A stretch of 64,000 bases of DNA from Gaeumannomyces sp. JS-464 (lineage: Eukaryota; Ascomycota; Sordariomycetes; Magnaporthales; Magnaporthaceae), in NCBI GenBank assembly GCA_002197995.1, contig NGZR01000001.1:14713501-14777500 (forward strand), written 5' to 3'. The notes beneath the pieces are model-generated. The model was not told the DNA's origin. It worked only from the letters and a program-made list of their open reading frames with translations, and searched no databases. The position numbers and the translations under genes were made by a program. Shown in pieces: positions 10,900 through 23,199 of this stretch (its first letter is position 1; each line of letters begins with the position of its first letter).

Positions 10900-12340
10900 G
10901 CTCGTTTTTAAAACTCGGCCGTGTCGAAGTTTTAACCATTTAAGTTTATTTTAACGTCGGTATTAAAATTTTTCGACTTTTAAAAAAGGTGTGTTTAGTT
11001 TAAAAGCTTTTTTCGGGCTTTTTTTTCCTTCGCGCTATTTGCTAAGGTTGCTTTTTTTTAAGTCCCGCGAAAAGCGGTATTTTTTTTTTTTCCGAATTTT
11101 CGAGCCCGGAAATAATCCGCTATTTTCCTTTACTATCGTATTTAACTTTAATAGTTTTAAGCATAGCAATATTTTAAAATTTCCGAAAATATTATCCGGT
11201 AGCTTTTTTATCGAACTGGTATATGGTATATAGCTCGTTATAATAATACGTTTAGTTAAACGCCGTTTTAAAGCATAGTTTTTTTTGTATTAAGCTTTTT
11301 TTACTTCGTTAAAGGTTTATTACCTGGCGGTTATTATTCCGCTAAAGGCAATTAATTTTTATATAGCCAGTTTAGCCGTATTTAAAACATTTCCCGTCTT
11401 TTAGGTTTTATTTTTGCTTTTTTTGCTTTCTTTGCTACTAGTAAACGGTTTTTACACTAAGGTTTATAAAGCCCGGGTGCGTTTCGTAAACCGTAATAGG
11501 TTATTACTTAGCCTTTTTTTAATTAGCCTTATTATTTTATGCTACGCTTTTAAAACTATATCTTTTTTTTTTATTATCGTTTATATAATTTATCGCTAAT
11601 ACGAACCGCGTTTTTAACGTAATTTGTAAAAAAAAACTCGGGGCGATTTTGCTTTGCGAGTTCGTTTTTACGTTTTCGCGTAATCCGTTGTAAAAGTGCA
11701 ATATTAACGTGGCGTCGTTTTAACTAAGCTTAATGCTAATCCGTTAAAAGTCCGTTACGTATTTAGCTGCAAATTCTCGCTGTTTAAAAGCCAGCAAGTT
11801 TCTTTCGGCGATTCGGGTTTCGTTAATTATTCCGAACATTTTCCGGCCTTTTTTCCGAAGGTTTCGAAATTGGCGAAAATAAGTTTAATGGTTTTTTGGC
11901 TACCTTTATACCTTTTAAAGTAGTTATTTCAAGTTGGCTAAAACTACTTTTTTACTTTGCCGTTTAGCTTGGTAGTAGCGTAAGCAACCTTTTATTTTTC
12001 GCTTACGAATTGCTATTTGTAAAACTTAAAATAGCTTTTGCATTCGGTAAAAAACGTTTTAAGTTTGCCGTCCTCCTTTTTGTATAAATTCGGGAACGGA
12101 AATTTGTACATTTTAACCGCGATAAGCGTTTCGAAGGATAGCAATTTCGTGGTAAATTGCTTTACTTCGGCTTAGCTTTTAGCGATTTCCTTTTTTATAA
12201 GTTTAAAAAGGCGGCCGTATTAGCGGCTTCGTCGAAGTCGTATTTAACGTTATTAAGGGTAAAAACCGTGGTTTTTTCCTTTTTAAGCTTTTTATTGCTG
12301 CTCGTTATAATTGTATTATTTTTTTTTTAACGAGGTATTA
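10900..12340 (-). pseudogene. G2 gypsy gag relic
   Basis: The capsid-encoding region adjoins the 5' LTR, as expected. A retroviral-type zinc knuckle at 11388-11347 keeps the first and last Cys, while the second Cys and the His have become Tyr. The frame is broken by stops in every reading. Confidence 0.75.
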
Positions 12341-12357
12341 AATAGGATTAGTTAAAA

Positions 12358-12805
12358 TGTTATAATTAAAGGTTTGCTTTTAAAGTAAGGCATTTCGGGG
12401 GTGGAAAGGATAGTATCGCTGGTTAAATGGATAGGGGAACACGTAATTTAAAAGGATAATTTAATTGTTTGCCTTAGGAAATGCTTGGGAGCTAACTTAG
12501 GTTAACTAATGCCAAAACCTTAGTTAAAGCTATTTAAAATAGTAGGAAATTTATCCTTTATATATACGCTGCTTTTTGCTTTACGTTAGGTTGGATTTAT
12601 AGCTTTGGTATAAATTTATAAATCCTTTTTAAATTTGTTATTTTGTTATAAATTTATAAATCCTTTTTGGGATTTATTACTTTGTTATAAATTTATAAAT
12701 CCCTTTTTGGTTTACGTAACTTTACGTGATTAGGGCGAAGCGAAAGCATTATTTCGGGGCTTTTTTTGCTTTGCTATTTCGAAGGTTTGCATGCTGGTCG
12801 TAACA
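12358..12805 (-). repeat. G2 5' LTR
   Basis: 448 bp, nearly the same length as the partner at 5368-5814. Followed at 12806-12810 by the duplicated target ATAAA. Confidence 0.93.
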
Positions 12806-12810
12806 ATAAA

Positions 12811-12915
12811 GTGCGAACGTGCAATTTGTCGTTTTTTAGCGACATTTTTCCTTATATAAATTAGCAAAAAATCGATGTATTACTAAATAAATAAATCGCA
12901 CGCTTAATTGCATGC
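12811..12915 (+). repeat. Left TIR of pogo element, inner part
   Basis: Continues the inverted repeat begun at 5320-5367. It matches the reverse complement of about 23027-23146, ending at a shared GCATGC. The right copy carries about 20 extra bases, apparently a local duplication of an AATTTGTCGTTTTT-like segment. Confidence 0.85.
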
Positions 12916-13299
12916 CGCACGGGCCGGATTTAATTAACGCGTAAATATAACTTGCTAATTTTTACGCGTAAAGCGATTACGATCGCGGTTAGCGAGTTTT
13001 AACTTAACCTTTTCGCACGAAGCGTTTTACTGCTTTGCTTTTTTGTTTTTTACGCTTAAATTCCGCCCAAATAACTAAAATCCGGAATTAAACGAAGCTC
13101 GTTGTAATTTAAATCGTCGAGGCCCGAATTTTAGCCGTTATAAAAAACGTTAATTGCGGCCGGTTTAAAAGCGCGGCGCAAACGGCGAAGCATTACGAAT
13201 TATGCCCCCGCTTTTTTTTAAAAGCGTTTAAAAAGCGTAAGTTTACGCCGGGATAACGGCGGGCATAATAAAACGATTAACGATATCGAAAACCTCGCC

Positions 13300-14782
13300 T
13301 TACTTACTTAGGCTAATTAAAAACAATCCACCGGTTAAAAAAGGTATTTGAATTTTAATTTGGCTGTATTTTAATGCTAATTTAACTTATTTTTTTTAAG
13401 GAACGCGATTACCGCTTTTATAATAACCTACGCTGTTAACTCGATTTTCCGCTGCCGATTTAAGCCGTTTTTAAACGAAGCTAGTAAAAAATGGTCGCAA
13501 AATTAGCTTAACGCTTACAAGCATTTTTTAAAAACGCGTAAAAAGCTAGCCACGAGCTGTAAAAAAACGCGCCGCTTAAAATAAGCTGGTGTTTAAAAAA
13601 TTTAATATTTACGCGCGGTGCGTTAAAAAGCATAAAATTAAACCGGAAAACTTTTAAAATTCCGATAAAATCGGATTTAAAGTCGGCGTATTTCGAAAAA
13701 AAGCTTCGTTTAATGCTATACAGGGATTAAAACGTAATTTTAAAGCGATTTAAATTATTAAACGCTTATAACGGTTATTAAAATTTGCGCGGTTTTAAGT
13801 TTAACAATCCTTTTATTTATAATCCTTTTTGGTATTAATATTACCGGGAAGCATATTTTTAACTTTTTTAAACCGGGCGCGAAGCTTACCATAAGCGAAA
13901 ACGGCTGGATTAACAATTTTATTACGCTCGAATAGCTAAATTATTTTTTCGAAAATACGAAACCGTTAAATTTTAACGAATATAAACTATTATTAATCGA
14001 TAATTACGGATTTCATTTTACTTTTAGCTTTTAGGAAAAATGCTAGCAGGCAAAAATCATTCTTTTCCCGCTTTTTTCGCATATAATGCATAAATTGCAG
14101 CTTTTTAATATCGGCGTTTTTTTTTCTTTTAAAGCAGCGTATTAGCGTAACCTCGCGTTGCAAATCGAGCTTAGCGCTATTAATTACAACCGTTTAAAAT
14201 TTTTAAACTGTTTTAAAAACATGCGTTAACAAGCTTTTAAAATTAGCACGATTAAATCGGCTTAGGCAAAATGCGAGCTATTACTTTTTAATCCCGAAAT
14301 TGTTTTAAATAATTTTAAAAATCCGCTTACTTTTGCCAAATTCGCGTTAATTATCTTTTAAAAAATTAGGTATATTTTAAATACGATAAAGCAAATCCGA
14401 CGGATTAAACGCCGAAGTTAATTTTTAACTTCTTTTTTTAATAATAACAGCGAGCCTTTGCTTTTATTAAAAACGCTTTCGCTGGATTTAATAGCGCTAA
14501 ACTGGAAAAAGGCTAAAACTTTATCGCTTAATTTATCGGAAATTATCCCGTACGAAAATTGGCTTAAAAAAAGGCTGCATTCCTCCGCTTTTTTAAATAA
14601 AGCAATTTCGCTAACGATAATTAACGTTTTTTTAAAAATGAAAAAAAGCATTACACGTAGCTATTTTCGCAAACGTTCGCGCGATCGAAAAGCTCCGCCG
14701 GCGTAAAAAGGCTAAAGTTAAACGTAAATAAAAGAACTTTTTTAACCGTTTAATTACTAAAATAAGCCCGATTTCGGTAAAC
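13300..14782 (+). pseudogene. Pogo-type DDE transposase relic
   Basis: Decayed transposase of the cut-and-paste Tc1/mariner superfamily, pogo/Fot branch. The region 13380-13620 corresponds to the N-terminal DNA-binding part but is too decayed to detail. The DDE core shows a NSDKIGF-like motif at about 13658-13678 (first Asp, DETGF in intact relatives), LLLIDNYGFH at about 13990-14016 (second Asp) and SHIMHKLQLFNIG at about 14085-14115. At the third acidic position LDVG is usual; here it is FNIG, an Asp-to-Asn change by G-to-A. A better preserved basic C-terminal frame runs 14458-14706. G3 interrupts the element at 14782. Confidence 0.8.
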
Positions 14783-15211
14783 TGTTACAACTAGTATGCA
14801 AACCCCGGGGCGGCAAAACGGAAAAGGCCTTAAGCGGTGCCCTTGCCCCGCATTTAAACACGTGGAATTACGTAACTTTAGCTGGATTTTTAAATTTGTA
14901 TTAAAAAAATTACAAATCCACAAAGCAAAAAGGATTTTTAAATTTATGTTAACGAAATTACAAATCCATAAATCTAACCTAACGTAAAGCAAAAAATAGC
15001 GTATATATAAAAAATGGATTTTTTACTGTTTTAAATAGCTTTAACTAAAGCTTTAATATTAATTAACCTAAGTTAGCTTTTAAACATCCCCTAAAGCAAG
15101 CAATTAAATTATCTTTTTAAATTACGTATTCCTTTATTTACTAGCACTAGCGATATTATTTTTTTTACCCCCGAAATGCTTTACTTTAAAAGCAAACCCT
15201 TAATTGTAACA
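14783..15211 (+). repeat. G3 5' LTR
   Basis: 429 bp, TGTTACAACTAG...TTGTAACA. It has two internal hairpin units where the 3' LTR has three, which explains the 48-bp length difference. TATA-like TATATATAAA near 15000. Confidence 0.93.
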
Positions 15212-15239
15212 TTTTAACTAATTTTATTTAATACTTTAT

Positions 15240-16600
15240 CGGAAAAAGGACAATGCAATTATAGTAAGCAGTAATAAAAAGCCTAAAAAGGAAAAAACCA
15301 CGGTTTTTACTTTTAACGGTGTTAAATACGACTTTAACGAAGCCGCTAATACGGCTAGCCTTTTTAAGCTTATAAAAAAGGAAATCGCTAAAAGCTAAGC
15401 CGAAATAAAGCAATTTACCACGAAATTGCTGTTTTTTAAAACGCTTATCGCAATTCGAACGTACAAGTTTTCGTTTTCGGATTTTTACAAAAGGGAAAAC
15501 GGCAAACTTAAAACGTTTTTTACCGAATGCAAAAGTTATTTTAAATTTTACGAATAGCAATTCGTAAACGAGAAATAAAAAGTCGCTTACGCTACTACTA
15601 GGCTAAACGGCAAAATAAAAAAGTGGTTTTAGCTAACCTAAAATAACTACTTTAAAAAGTATAAAAGTAGTTAGGAAACTACTAAGCTTATTTTCGCCAG
15701 CTTCGAAACCTTCGGAAAAAAGGTCGGAAAAGTGTTTAAAATAATCGACGAAACCCGAATCGCCGAAAAAAACTTGCTAGCTTTTAAATAGCGAAAGCTT
15801 ACAACCAAATACGTAACGGACTTTTAACGAATTAGCATTAAGCTTAGCTAAAACGACGCTACGTTAATACTGCACTTTTATAACGGATTACGCGAAAACG
15901 TAAAAAACGAATTTGCAAAGCAAAACCGTTTAAAGTTTTTTACGGATTACGTTAAAAACGCGGTCCGCATTAGCGATAAATTGTATAAACGATAATAGGA
16001 AAAAAAGGATATGGTTTTAAAAGTGCGGCATAAAATAATAAAGCTAATTAAAAAAAGGCTAAATAGCAACTTATTACGGCTTACGGGACGCATTTAAGCT
16101 TTATAAACCTTAATGCGGGAGTTATTTATTAATAATAAAAGCAGTAAAAAAAGCAAAAACAAAACCTAAAAAACGGGAAGTGTTTTAAATACGGCCAAAC
16201 CGGCTATATAAAAGTTAATTATTTTTAACGAAATAATAACCGCTAAGTAACGAATTTTTAACGAACGTAAAAAAGCTTAATATAAGAAAAACTGTGTTTT
16301 AAAATAGCGTTTAGCTAAACATATTACTACGATAAGCTATATGTTATATACCAGTTTAATAAAAAAGCTACCGGATAATATCCTCGAAAATTACGAAGCA
16401 TTTGCATATTTAAAATTATAAAACTTAAGTACGATAACGAAAGAAAATAACGGATTATTTCCGGATTTAAAAATTCGAAGGAAAAAAACGACACCGCTTT
16501 TCGCGGAGCTTAAAAAGGAGCAATTTTAATAAGCGGCGCGAAGGAAGGAAAAGCCCGAAAAAAGCTTTTAAATTAAACACACTTTTTCCGAAAGTCGAAA
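15240..16600 (+). pseudogene. G3 gypsy gag relic with zinc knuckle
   Basis: Capsid-coding region after the 5' LTR. The zinc knuckle at 16181-16222 would be C-x2-C-x4-H-x4-C; it now has Cys, Tyr, Tyr, Tyr, so three of the four metal ligands are lost, all explicable by C-to-T or G-to-A. The open frame on the opposite strand at 15228-15560 is a shadow of this Lys/Arg/Thr-rich region. Confidence 0.78.
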
Positions 16601-17949
16601 AATTTTAACACCGACGTTAAAATAAACCGAAAAGGTTAAAACTTTAAAACGGCCGAGTTTTAAAAACGAGCGAAAAGCTTAAACGGCGGAACCTTCGTAT
16701 TTATAATCCGCGAAAAGCAAGCGAGCTGGAAAAACCAGCACGCTTTTACGCCCCTTAATATTTCAGTATGTTTTTAAAACGTTAAGGTTTTTGGATATTT
16801 AAATGGCCCGTTATATTACGCCACTTTAACGGACGGAAATAACGGCTAAATTTTATTATAGTTTAACGACTAGCAGGAAGTTAAATACGCTGGTTATAAA
16901 TCCGACAACGCAAACCAGTTAAAATAAGCTGCGTTAAAACCCGAAAATTACCCTAGCGTTAATATAAAACATTTTGGACATTTGTACCTTTTTTAAGCAA
17001 AATGCATTTACGGAAAATGCAAATTCCATTTATAATTTAAGCTTAAATACGATTTTTTTTACGAAGGTTAAAAAACAAGCTTAAGGTTAAGCCCCGTTTG
17101 GCATTCCAGTTGCCACGGTAAAAACCAGCCCGGATCGGCAAATTTACCGCAGTTTTTAAACCTAATAAACGGCATTTAATGCTATATGTTACTAAAACAC
17201 TCGATTAAAAAAAATGCGAAATTATAAAATGCAAAAAGCATATAGCATAAAAAGCGAAAGCTTAGCATTAAAAAATTATACGAGCGTATATCCCGTTTAA
17301 CTCGGATAAAAAAACGAACGTACGGTACTCGTTCTTTTTATTAAAAAACTAAAAAAACCACCCAAACGGAAAGCACGGAATGGAAAAAAAGGAAAACCGA
17401 TAAAAACTTTCGCGATAGCAAAATCGAATTAACCGTACAATTTACTAACATTCCGGATAAAATATTAAAAAAAAAGGTTAAAATAATAATCGATTGCGAA
17501 TCATAAAGCGATTACATATCGTTATAAACGGTTAAACGGTATAAAGTTTTTACGAAACGGAAATATTAACCGTACTAGCTAAAAACGGTCGAAAAAATAC
17601 CTATCGCTTATAATAAAGGATAAATTAATCGAAAAACATAGCTAGTAATATTACGCACCTAAAACGGGAAAAACGTTACTATTATATTAAATAAGCTGGA
17701 TATAAAAAAAGGAAATGTGATTTTTAAAATCCTTTAGCTTAGGAAAAATAATTTACGGATAAATTAAGCTACCGGCCAAATCCAATAAAAAAAGCTACGA
17801 ATAATTAAAACGGTTTACCAATTACGAACCCCAAACTGTAAGCATAAAAAATAACGAAAAAAGGTTATAACGGTAATAAAATTTGGCAGTTTATTTTTAC
17901 ATTTAGCATTAACGAATACGCGATTATTTAAAGCGGAAAGCGACCAAAA

Positions 17950-20760
17950 CAATCCAACTAATATTAAAAAACGGCTCGCGAATATTCCGAAAAAATATTA
18001 CAAATACGAGAAATTATTTCGAAAAAACCTAAAAACGGTGCTTTCCAAATATAAACCGTTCGATTTGGAAATTAAATTTAAGTTAAAAACGCAGCTTAAA
18101 TACCAAAAGCTGTACTAGTTTAACTTTCGGCAGCAAAAAGTGCTAAAAAAACAATTAAAAGAAGATTTACGAAAAGGATATATTAAACTTTTCGATTTTC
18201 CAATAAAATACGGGATTTTATGGAAAAGGAAAAAAGATAAAACGGAGCGAATATGCATTAATTACCGCTTATTAAACGAGGCTCCGATTAAAAATCGGTA
18301 TTTTTTGCTTTTTATCGATAAACTGCGCGATAAGCTCGGTAAAGCCCAGTACTTTACGGCTTTAAACTTACGAAAAGCTTATAGCTTAATACGGATTAAA
18401 AAGGGCCAAAAGTGGCTTACGGTTTTTAAAATAAAACTTAAATGCTACGAGTTTTTAGTAATAACTTTTGGGCTTACCAATGCATTAACCATGTTTTAAA
18501 AAATGGTTAACCATATATTGCGCAATTATTTTAACGTTTTCGTTTTTATATATTTAAACGATATTTTAATTTTTTCGAAAACGATAAAAAAGCATAAGCA
18601 GTACGTATATAAAGTGTTTTAAAAGCTGCTTAACGCGAAGCTTTTTATTAAACCGGAAAAGTGCGAATAGCATTCGCAAAAAGTCATTTTTTAAAATTCG
18701 TAATTACGTTTGGACAGGTTTATATAAATTCCTAAAAAGTCGAAAAAGTTAAAAAGTGGTTTATATTTTAAAACGTTACGAAAATACGAAGGTTTTTAAG
18801 GTTTTTAAACTTTTACAAACGGTTTATCCGTGGTTATAGCAAAATCGCTATATTATTTACGAATTTTACTAAAAACAATTACTAGTTTTATTAGGAAAGG
18901 TAAAAATAAAAAGCTTTCGAGCAATTACGGGACGCCGTATTAAAAAAACTAATATTAGCATTTCCAAACCTAAAAAAACCTTTCGAGGTTAAAACCGACG
19001 CGTCGAATTACGCGATCGGCGGTTAACTCGAACAACGGGACGATTAAAAACGGTTGCACCTTTATGCGTTTTTTTTGCAAAAGTTAAACGGATTTAAATT
19101 AAACTACCAAATTTATAATAAAAAACTTTTGGCGATAATCCGAGCATTTAAAAAGTGGCGGCTATATTTTTGTAAAACGAAATACCAAATTGTAGTATAT
19201 ACGGATTATAAAAACCTAACGCATTTTATTATAAGCAAAAACCTAAATAAGCGATAAATCCGTTGGAACGAATTTTTGCAAAACTACGATATTCGGATTA
19301 AATATCGGAAAGGATCGAAAAACGGCTAGGCGGACGTTTTAAGCCGACGGCCGGACCATTAGGTTGCAATACTTAAAAAAACACGAGTAATCTTAACGGA
19401 AAAACCAAACGGGTTTTTAATTTCGGTATAAAGGATGCTTGCTAAAACGGTTTGATAAAAAGAAGTTTAAACCCTAAAAAAAATCCAACAAATTTATAGC
19501 CAATTGGCATACGGCTATTAAAGCGTAAAAAAAACGTAAAAACGGTTATAATAACATTACGGGTTCGTAAAAACTCGAGCCGAAGTATAAAACGCAATAA
19601 AAAATTGCGAAAGTTGCGTTAAAAATAAAGCCAATAAGCATAAGCTTTATAAGCTTTTACAACCATTGCTAACGTTAAGCGAAGCATAGCAAAAATTATT
19701 ATAAATTTCGTTATTAAACTTTTTTAATCCAAAAAACCGTTAACTAAAGTAAAATACGACAATATATTAGTAATAATAGATAGGCTTACCAAATACGCCT
19801 TATTTTTACCATATAAAAAAGCAATAACGCAACGAAGCTAGCGTACGTTTTTATTAAACACGTAATAGCGGGAACACGGCACCCGAACCGTTTAATTACA
19901 AATAAAAATAAGCTATTTACAAGCAAGTTTTAAAAAGGGCTTATAAATAGGTTAAAAGCGAAGCACTTTTTATTTATAGCCTATTACTTTTAAACAAATG
20001 GATAAACGAAACGAACAAATTAAATTATAAAACAGTATTTACGCTATTACGTTAATTATAAACAAAACGATTAAGTATAATTATTTCCTATAGCTTAGTT
20101 CGCTTACAACAGCTTAATTTATAAAAGCATAGGAATTATACCGTTTTATGCGAATTACGGGTTTACGCTTACAACGTATAAGGAATTTAAAGCAGGAAAA
20201 CATGCTTTAGCAGTGGAAATACAAATAACGGAATTTACCAAACTGCATAAACACTTTTAAGCAAAGCTAAAAAAGCTGCGACACCGCATAGCTACTTAAG
20301 CAAATAAAAAAAAATCGAAAAACCGACCTTTAAAAAAAGGGATAGCGTTTATTTTTTTCGACGAAATATTAAAATGAAACGATTAAACGATAAGCTAAAC
20401 TATAAAAAACTAGGACCTTTTAAATATTAAAAAAGGTTTGAACGTAAATTACAAATTCAATTACTATTAACCATAAAATCCCACCCGGTTTTTATATTTC
20501 CCTATTTAAATTAACACTACCGGGTTTTAAAAGCGACGAGTTAATGAAAATCGACCCGGAATAAAAATACGAAGTTAAAAAGATTTTAAACTATCGGCCG
20601 AAAAGCAGGCTTAAAAAGTACCTAGTTAAATGGAAAGGGTACGGCCACGAAAAAAACGTGGGAAAAAAAAACCAACCTTATAAATTGCTAAAAAGCTTTA
20701 GCGGAATACCGGCAAAAGCGCTTATAAAAAGGTTAGCAAAAAGACGGTAAAACGACGATT
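17950..20760 (+). pseudogene. G3 gypsy pol relic (RT, RNase H, integrase, chromodomain)
   Basis: RT at about 18050-18720, with an uninterrupted segment 18140-18499 holding the INYRLLNE and DLRKAY-like (here NLRKAY) blocks. The YLDD box at 18551-18562 reads Tyr-Leu-Asn-Asp. RNase H has KTDASNYAIGG near 18982-19020 and a further open piece at 19054-19257. Integrase has IDRLTKYALF near 19775-19805. A chromodomain-like C-terminus lies near 20520-20700. Stops and frame breaks lie between these blocks. Confidence 0.9.
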
Positions 20761-20808
20761 TTTTTTGGAAATACCCGCGATATTTTTAAAAAAAACCGCC
20801 GGTTTTTT

Positions 20809-20879
20809 AGCCTAGCCGGAAATCGAACCCGGGATTTACAAAATGGGTGTTATAAGTAATACCGCTTTACTATTAAGTT
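20809..20879 (-). other. tRNA-like module a of G3
   Basis: Least mutated copy: acceptor 3' end CTAGGCT, T-arm CCGGGTTCGATTTCCGG, length 71 nt. Just downstream of the chromodomain on the antisense strand. The anticodon loop is ambiguous. Confidence 0.62.
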
Positions 20880-20939
20880 AAAAAAAGCAGCATTTATTAA
20901 AATCAAATAGGGCAAAGGAATTTACGCCGAACGGTTAGC

Positions 20940-20964
20940 AAAAAAAAAAAAAAAAAAAAAAAAA
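20940..20964 (-). terminator. T25 tract of the antisense module, G3
   Basis: 25 consecutive A on the + strand. On the - strand it follows module b and a stem with CTTATCGA, as in G2. A polymerase III terminator role is inferred only. Confidence 0.4.
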
Positions 20965-21009
20965 GTTCGATAAGCTCCGGGGCAAGCCTGAAAATTTATT
21001 AACCTTTAC

Positions 21010-21081
21010 GGTTGTGCCGGGATTCGAACCCGAAATTTCGGTAGGAAAACTAAAACTACGCCTAATGCGCTACAGGATTTA
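21010..21081 (-). other. tRNA-like module b of G3
   Basis: T-arm TCGGGTTCGAATCCCGG and A-box-like TAGCGCATTAGG. The 5' AATCCTG and 3' CACAACC acceptor strands pair with at most one mismatch if RIP changes are undone. Confidence 0.62.
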
Positions 21082-21169
21082 AAAAATTTATTAAAAGAAG
21101 TTATAATTTACTTTAGTTAAAAAGGCAAACAGGTTTAAGTTAAAATTAACCTTGAACGTTTGCCAGCCG

Positions 21170-21420
21170 AAAGAGAAAAAAAAAGCTACGGATAGTTTAA
21201 ACTATAAGGAAACCCGACGAGCTTCCCGGTCGGCCTCCTCCCGCTTAACACGCTTTAATTTCTTTATAGCGTTAATATTATAACAAATTGCATGCATTTT
21301 TTTTTTAAACCATATTTTTTTTTTATTTTCGCAAACGCTCGAGTTTTATTATTTAAAGCACGACGTTTGTTATTTAAAACGCGGCGTTTTTCCTTCACCG
21401 TTTTAACTTTCGCTTTCATT
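21170..21420 (-). pseudogene. Antisense coiled-coil ORF relic, G3 copy
   Basis: Equivalent of 3520-3774. The ATG context TTTGCTGG/CAT near 21418 and the Lys/Arg/Glu-rich coding pattern are retained, but stops interrupt it. Confidence 0.5.
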
Positions 21421-21790
21421 TGCTGGTATTAAAAGCCGATAAAACGAAGCTGCTTAAGCGAAAAACTTAAAATGTCGCAATTTTACGGTTTCGATTAAAG
21501 CATTCCACGTACCGAAAGGAGTTTTAAAAAAAAGCTCGCAACTTTTTACGCTTTAAAACCTCGTAATAAAAAAAGCAAAAAGGTATTTTAATAAAGGAAA
21601 AAACGATTTAAGCAAATAAGTTTTTGCGTTAAAGGGTTTTTTTCGCAAAAGGACGTTTTCGCACCCGACTAAACATTTATTAAACCAAAAAAAGAATGGG
21701 AAATAGTAAAAAAGGAAAGTATTTACCATTAATAAAAAGCGGGGCGATAAAACGTGGTTAAAAGGATTTGGCTTAAAAAGGGAAACCTAA

Positions 21791-22267
21791 TGTTACGACT
21801 AATATGCAAGCCCCGGGGCGGCAGGACGGAAAGGGCTTTAAGCGGTGCTTTTACCCCGCATTTAAACACGTGGAGTTACGTAACCTTAGCTGGATTTTTA
21901 AATTTATATTAAGGGAACTACAAATCCACAAAGCTAAAAGGATTTTTAAATTTGTATTAGCGAAACCACAAATCCATTAAGCCAAAGGGATTTTTAAATT
22001 TATGTTAACGAAATTATAAATCCACAAATCCAACTTAACGTAAAGCAAAAAACAGCGTGTATATAAAGGATGAATTTCTTACTGTTTTAGGTAGCTTTAA
22101 TTAAGGCTTCGGCATTAGTTAACCTAAGTTAGCTCCCAGGCATCCCTTAGGGCAAGCAATTAGATTGTTTTTTTAAGTTACGTGTTTTTTTGTTTACTAG
22201 CACTAGCGATACTGTCCTTTCCACCCCTAAAGTGACCTACCTTAGGAGCAAACCCTTGATTGTAATA
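21791..22267 (+). repeat. G3 3' LTR
   Basis: 477 bp, TGTTACGACTAA...GATTGTAATA, with three hairpin units. The terminal CA has become TA. Followed by the duplicated TAAAC. Confidence 0.93.
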
Positions 22268-22272
22268 TAAAC

Positions 22273-23026
22273 GACGCGCGTTTTCGGGCAATTAATAACG
22301 AGAATAACCGCTTTACCTTTAAACGGAAGGAACGCCGGCGTTTGCAAAGCAAAAATTTAAAAACGGACTTGCGGATATTTAAGCGTTGGTTGCCGAATTA
22401 TAAGCGAAAAAAAGGTAATTAGTTTAAGTAATTGCGGGCGCGTTTGCGATTAAAAAAGGCTAAACGCAAAAAGATTACCAACCTTGTGCGTTTTAAAAAA
22501 ATGCTTTCGCTAATAAGGCAGCCCTTTTCGGCAAATACTGGTAATAGCGCCGGGAGCGCGACGATCGGTTCTATGCTTTGCAAGAAAAGGCGTTGCTTTT
22601 TGCCCGCCTACAATTTAATAGGGAAAAAAACGACGTAGCTTTTCCTTTTATTTAGCAGCTTGCCGAAGCACTTTCTCCCTACACGCTATAACGACTTACC
22701 GCAAAAAACGAGGGCACGGTCCAAAAGGTTATCCGGTTTTACTAAATGGAAAAGTACAGCCCGAATTTAGCTTTAAAAGTTTTTTTTCCTGGTAAATATA
22801 CGGCGGAGGAGTACGAGGTATCCTTTTCAAAAGGCACAAATACGGAAAAAAGCGTGACTTTTGCATTAAATGCCGCTAATTTTAATACCTAAAACGAAAA
22901 GGCTAATTTAAACGACTTTATTAATCCCGTTTTAGCTTAAATAGCTTTATTTTTAAGTAATTAACTGCATTTGCACCTTTTAGTTAATTGCATAACCAGG
23001 GCTTAGGCCTCGTATAGCCTGTGCAA
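22273..23026 (+). pseudogene. Right arm of pogo element, possible transposase tail
   Basis: Lies between the G3 insertion and the right TIR. It is less AT-rich and less stop-ridden than the left arm. A Lys/Arg-rich open stretch from 22273 through 22432-22638 (RLRLKKAKRKK) would fit the basic C-terminal tail of a pogo transposase interrupted at 14782. Downstream, 22640-22980, a second open stretch contains EEYEVSFSKGTN but no family I know. Whether this arm encodes the transposase end or a second protein is open. Confidence 0.45.
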
Positions 23027-23199
23027 GCATGCAAATAAGCGGGCGATTTATTTATTCGGTGGTACATCGATTTCCTGCTAATTTGTGTAGGGAAAAATGT
23101 CGTTAAAAAACGACAAATTGCTTTAAAAACGACAGATTGCACGCCCGCGCTTTATCCCTAAAAGGCCGATTAAACGCGGCTGCTTTTAAGCCGTGCAAG
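23027..23199 (-). repeat. Right TIR of pogo element
   Basis: About 173 bp, inverted relative to 5320-5367 plus 12811-12915. The outer end is at 23199, followed by TA. It contains a duplicated GACAAATTG/GACAGATTG segment around 23115-23152. Confidence 0.85.

Larger units (their letters stand above)
5368..12805 (-). mobile_element. Complete gypsy chromovirus G2
   Basis: A 7.4-kb LTR retrotransposon in reverse orientation. Its LTRs lie at 5368-5814 and 12358-12805, and it has a perfect 5-bp target duplication ATAAA on both sides. From right to left it holds 5' LTR, gag, pol, chromodomain, antisense module and 3' LTR. It sits inside the left TIR of the pogo transposon, so it is younger than that element. 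All coding parts are RIP-decayed. Confidence 0.95.
14783..22267 (+). mobile_element. Complete gypsy chromovirus G3
   Basis: A 7.5-kb element with LTRs at 14783-15211 and 21791-22267 and a perfect 5-bp duplication TAAAC (14778-14782 and 22268-22272). It is inserted in the pogo transposon. It retains the longest open RT segment of the family but is RIP-decayed throughout. Confidence 0.95.
5320..23199 (+). mobile_element. Pogo-like DNA transposon split by two gypsy elements
   Basis: Three pieces (5320-5367, 12811-14782, 22273-23199) join into one element of about 2.9 kb when G2, G3 and their 5-bp duplications are removed. The ends are long inverted repeats beginning CTTGYACGGYTT, each flanked by a TA dinucleotide (5318-5319 and 23200-23201), as expected for Tc1/mariner/pogo insertion. 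The left inverted repeat is interrupted by G2 but continues exactly across it. A decayed DDE transposase lies in the middle piece. The right arm is much less mutated than the left. Confidence 0.85.

Noticed and set aside
15228..15560. 110-codon ORF on the - strand
   Set aside because: Lies exactly antisense to the gag relic and repeats as a shadow in G4 (28361-28612).
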